From the NCBI GenBank assembly GCA_025352435.1, contig JANXTN010000106.1:1-7755 (forward strand): DNA of 7,755 nucleotides, read 5' to 3'. Below are positions 5,634-7,755 of the stretch, piece after piece. Both the position numbers and the translations under genes were made by a program. Numbering within the stretch: the stretch's first letter is position 1; each line of letters starts with the position of its first letter. This DNA comes from Ferruginibacter sp. GTDB taxonomy: Bacteria; Bacteroidota; Bacteroidia; Chitinophagales; Chitinophagaceae. The notes below the pieces were generated by a model, which saw nothing but the letters and a program-made list of their open reading frames with translations, searched no databases and was not told where the DNA came from.

Positions 5634-7065
5634 TTTTTAAAGCCTTTTTTGTCAGGCTCAAAAGTGTCTCAGAGATTTGCAACAAAAGTAACTCTTGTTT
5701 TTTATTACATAAAACTTGAATACCAAAAGGCATGTTATTACTGTGTGAAAATAACGGCAGTGCTATTGCAGGAACCCCGGTAATATTTGCAAAGACTGTA
5801 TAAATATCAGCCAAATATACAGCTATTGGGTCCTTGGTATTAACCCCTATTTTAAATGCTGTGGTTGGGCTTACGGGCATTATCAACCCATCGAAAACTG
5901 AAAATATTTTATCTACTTCTTTTATCAATAAATTTCTTATTTGCTGTGCTTTACTGTAATATGCATCATAATATCCTGCACTCAAAACAAAAGTTCCGAG
6001 CATAATCCTTCGCTTGACCTCTGCTCCAAATCCTTCTGAGCGGTTCGTCAAATACGATTCAGCTAAATTGTTGGGTTCAATGCTACTATGGTATCCATAC
6101 CTAATTCCATCATATCTATTTAAATTACTGCTGGCTTCTGCGGTTGTAAGAACATAATAAACAGGGATAATATAGTCTAAAAGATCAAAATCAATTTCCG
6201 TTACCTCATGACCTGCAGTTTTAAGTGTATCGATGTAAGATTTTATTTGCGAAGCGATTTCCTTATCTAATCCTTCATGCTCCAGCGCTTGTTTAAAATA
6301 TGCAAATTTGTAATCTTCTTTTACAGCAGGGGTGCACATTGGTTCCGGGTTCATAGTGCTGTCCATCTTATCGTGCCCACTCATTATATCAAGTAATAAT
6401 TTTACATCCTGCACCGATTTTCCAAAAATTCCTATTTGGTCAAACGAAGATGCGTAGGCAACCAAACCATACCTAGAAATGGTTCCGTAACCTGGTTTTA
6501 ATCCTATAATTCCGCAAAAATCTGCTGGTTGTCGCACGGAACCGCCCGTATCACTTCCTAAGGAAAGCATGCACATATTTGCTTGCACAGCTACCGCACT
6601 GCCCCCTGATGAACCTCCGGGAACTTTCATTTCATCTAATGCGTTTAGTACTTTTCCATAAGCTGAATTTTCGTTGGTGCTTCCCATGGCGAACTCATCG
6701 CAATTGCAGTTGCCAATTATGATTGCATCCTCATCTATCAAAAATTGCAAAGCAGTCGCCGTGAAAAGAGACTGAAAATTCTGAAGAATTTTTGAGGCTG
6801 CAGTTACTCTGTGGTCTCTGTAACAAATAACATCCTTAATGGCGATTACAACTCCGTGTAGTTTTTTTAAAGGCTTTCCTTCCCGGCGTATTAAGTCTAA
6901 TAAATTTGCCTTTTCTATTGCCTCCTGTCTGTAAACTTCTACAAAGGCATTGAGATGTTTTTTTTCCCAAATCTTGTCTAAATAATAATTAACAGCATCA
7001 AGGCATGAATATTTTTTATTGATAAGGCTTAAGTGATACTCATGAACAGTAGTAAAAGAGAACAT
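5626..7065 (-). CDS. gatA: Asp-tRNA(Asn)/Glu-tRNA(Gln) amidotransferase subunit A
   Basis: GatA is the glutaminase subunit of GatCAB, which converts misacylated Glu-tRNA(Gln) and/or Asp-tRNA(Asn) to the correct amide form in the cytosol. It frees ammonia from glutamine and passes it to GatB. The amidase signature is intact: Lys77 in GVVIAIKD, cis-Ser152 in PGGSSGGS and nucleophile Ser176 in GSDTGGSVRQPA. The spacing equals that of the Staphylococcus enzyme (79/154/178, from memory). Other family motifs are NCNCDEFAMGSTNENSAYG (119-137), GLKPGYGTISRYGLVAYASS (188-207), the FDQIGIFGKSVQD stretch, and ITGVPAIALPLF and PFGIQV near the C terminus. Its 479 residues are normal. The ATG opens into the usual helical start. 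gatB and gatC are not in the window. The gene starts 23 nt after the terminator of tatA and ends overlapping the lytic transglycosylase start. Confidence 0.96.
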   Translation of the reverse strand: MFSFTTVHEYHLSLINKKYSCLDAVNYYLDKIWEKKHLNAFVEVYRQEAIEKANLLDLIRREGKPLKKLHGVVIAIKDVICYRDHRVTAASKILQNFQSLFTATALQFLIDEDAIIIGNCNCDEFAMGSTNENSAYGKVLNALDEMKVPGGSSGGSAVAVQANMCMLSLGSDTGGSVRQPADFCGIIGLKPGYGTISRYGLVAYASSFDQIGIFGKSVQDVKLLLDIMSGHDKMDSTMNPEPMCTPAVKEDYKFAYFKQALEHEGLDKEIASQIKSYIDTLKTAGHEVTEIDFDLLDYIIPVYYVLTTAEASSNLNRYDGIRYGYHSSIEPNNLAESYLTNRSEGFGAEVKRRIMLGTFVLSAGYYDAYYSKAQQIRNLLIKEVDKIFSVFDGLIMPVSPTTAFKIGVNTKDPIAVYLADIYTVFANITGVPAIALPLFSHSNNMPFGIQVLCNKKQELLLLQISETLLSLTKKALKND

Positions 7066-7088
7066 ATAAAGGCTTATATTTTGGCTAT

Positions 7089-7138
7089 AAAAAAAGTCGA
7101 AAAACGCAGATCAATTGAATGATACAGCGATTTTCGAC
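7089..7138 (-). terminator. Rho-independent terminator between tatA and gatA
   Basis: Read on the minus strand, GTCGAAAATCGC (7138-7127) pairs with GCGTTTTTCGAC (7107-7096). This gives 8 plus 3 base pairs with one A/T-rich mismatch, around a 19-nt loop. Seven T residues (7095-7089) follow. It begins 21 nt after the tatA stop, so it should end or attenuate the tatA transcript before gatA. The run of T lies on the minus-strand side only, so it does not serve the plus strand well. Confidence 0.85.
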
Positions 7139-7159
7139 CTCTATTTAATTAATATTAAT

Positions 7160-7444
7160 CTACGCGTTTTTAAGAAGGTCTTCTTTCATTTGCTGCAATT
7201 TAAGCTCTTGTAATCTTATTTCTTCTGCTGTTGCTGATGTACGAACATCTTTCTCTTTCATACCTTCTTCAATCTCGTTTTTCACGTTATTTTTTGCATC
7301 ATTAAACTCTCTCATTCCTTTCCCAACACCACGCATAAGTTCCGGAATTTTTTTACCGCCGAACATTAGAAGAACTACAAGTATTATGAGGATCCACTCG
7401 CTGCCACCCGGCATTGAGATTAAAAAAATTGTATTAAGTATCAT
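7160..7444 (-). CDS. tatA: Twin-arginine translocase subunit TatA/TatE type
   Basis: TatA subunits oligomerise around TatC to carry folded proteins with twin-arginine signals across the inner membrane. The 94-residue protein has a short N-terminal segment (1-14), one membrane helix (about 15-28, [14 protein letters not shown]) and the hinge FGGKKIPEL (28-36). The amphipathic helix [16 protein letters not shown] follows. A charged C-terminal region (about 58-94, with [18 protein letters not shown]) probably forms a helix or coiled coil. The hinge and amphipathic helix are diagnostic of the TatA/B family. The small size and FGG before KKIPEL favour TatA over TatB. Start ATG 7444 gives ten residues before an alternative Met11 (MPGGSEW); both leave the membrane helix intact. 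tatC is not in the window. A terminator follows the stop. Confidence 0.9.
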   Translation of the reverse strand: MILNTIFLISMPGGSEWILIILVVLLMFGGKKIPELMRGVGKGMREFNDAKNNVKNEIEEGMKEKDVRTSATAEEIRLQELKLQQMKEDLLKNA

Positions 7445-7755
7445 ATCATTGGTTTTGAAGTGTAAAGATAAACGTTTTTATAAATGCGCCAGTTTGATTG
7501 TTATTTTATTATTTGGTTTAACTGTGTATTAACTAAGGTAAATTTTATGCCAAGTTCCCGTATTTGTGGTATTAAAATAATTTAGTTAGTCCTATAACAG
7601 GAGTAAAAAAACTGAAAAGAGGCTGTCTCATAAGTAGACGGCCTGTTTTTTATTTTCAGAAAATTAGGATGGTTTTTCCATATCGTGGATGTATAACTAA
7701 AGAGCTTGTTTTTTGCAGCAGGTTTTACTTACTTTTTGTCTTTACTGTATGGCAA
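7445..7755. other. 311-bp region upstream of tatA without a recognisable gene
   Basis: No reading frame here gives a recognisable protein. The stretch must include the tatA promoter on the minus strand. A weak -7-like TATCTTTA (7470-7463) lies 18 nt from the start codon, but no -33 TTTG is properly spaced. The only clear structure is the hairpin at 7612-7659. An ATG at 7749 on the plus strand could open a gene running off the window, but only two codons are visible. Confidence 0.6.
7612..7659. terminator. Orphan hairpin with flanking T-runs, possibly a bidirectional terminator
   Basis: AGGCTGTCT (7620-7628) pairs with AGACGGCCT (7636-7644) through nine positions, one a G-T wobble, around the loop CATAAGT. 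Plus-strand TTTTTT (7646-7651) and TTTT (7653-7656) follow. Outer arms CTGAAAA (7612-7618) and TTTTCAG (7653-7659) also match. On the minus strand the hairpin is followed by CTTTTCAGTTTTTTT, so it may stop transcripts from both sides. No plus-strand gene precedes it, which suggests it serves a minus-strand gene beyond the window edge, or is an insertion-sequence end. Confidence 0.6.

Noticed and set aside
5565..5783. Plus-strand frame spanning the gatA/transglycosylase junction
   Set aside because: It crosses two well-supported minus-strand genes and encodes nothing recognisable.
7463..7470. Minus-strand -7 box TATCTTTA for tatA
   Set aside because: It matches TAnnTTTG except for the last base, but no TTTG is found at the right distance upstream. 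Too weak to list alone.
7749..7755. Start of a plus-strand gene at the right edge
   Set aside because: Only ATG GCA and one base are visible, with no clear promoter or family evidence.

Overview
The window looks like chromosomal DNA from a member of the Bacteroidota, probably close to Chitinophagaceae or a related family. The family-level placement is inference. Supporting signs are AT-rich DNA, start codons preceded by A-rich leaders without a recognisable Shine-Dalgarno sequence, a TraR/DksA-type protein with the degenerate HATLSIEAK end, and a TatA reading FGGKKIPEL. Most of the window is housekeeping sequence. No CRISPR array, phage module, tRNA or rRNA was seen.

Left part, plus strand. 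A 334-residue TraR/DksA-like protein (29-1033) carries a roughly 190-residue lysine/alanine/proline/valine tail resembling histone H1. A strong intrinsic terminator (1061-1097) closes it. The rest of a 374-bp gap follows, with a hairpin (1230-1254) and a GGGCTG/CAGCCC-rich, possibly structured segment (1271-1380) just ahead of purA. Then come purA (adenylosuccinate synthetase, 1408-2670), a 144-residue disordered Lys/Asp-rich protein of unknown function (2748-3182) and pabB (aminodeoxychorismate synthase component I, 3188-4450). The last two are 5 nt apart and surely co-transcribed. purA may feed the same transcript, because no terminator is visible in the 77-nt gap after it.

Right part, minus strand. 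Read in transcription order, these are tatA (7444-7160), an intrinsic terminator (7138-7089), gatA (7065-5626) and an exported lytic transglycosylase (5633-4461). The last two overlap by 8 nt, ATGATTAA. This group converges on pabB with only 10 bp between stop codons. To the right of tatA lie 311 bp without a recognisable gene, holding an orphan hairpin with T-runs on both sides (7612-7659).

Functionally the genes serve general physiology: AMP synthesis (PurA), folate precursor synthesis (PabB), Gln-tRNA/Asn-tRNA formation (GatA), folded-protein export (TatA) and cell-wall remodelling (lytic transglycosylase). I found no convincing new multi-gene system. The parts most worth a second look are the H1-tailed DksA-like protein without a zinc finger, the polyacidic protein beside it, the possible structured purA leader, and the terminator that leaves gatA almost no room for its own promoter.
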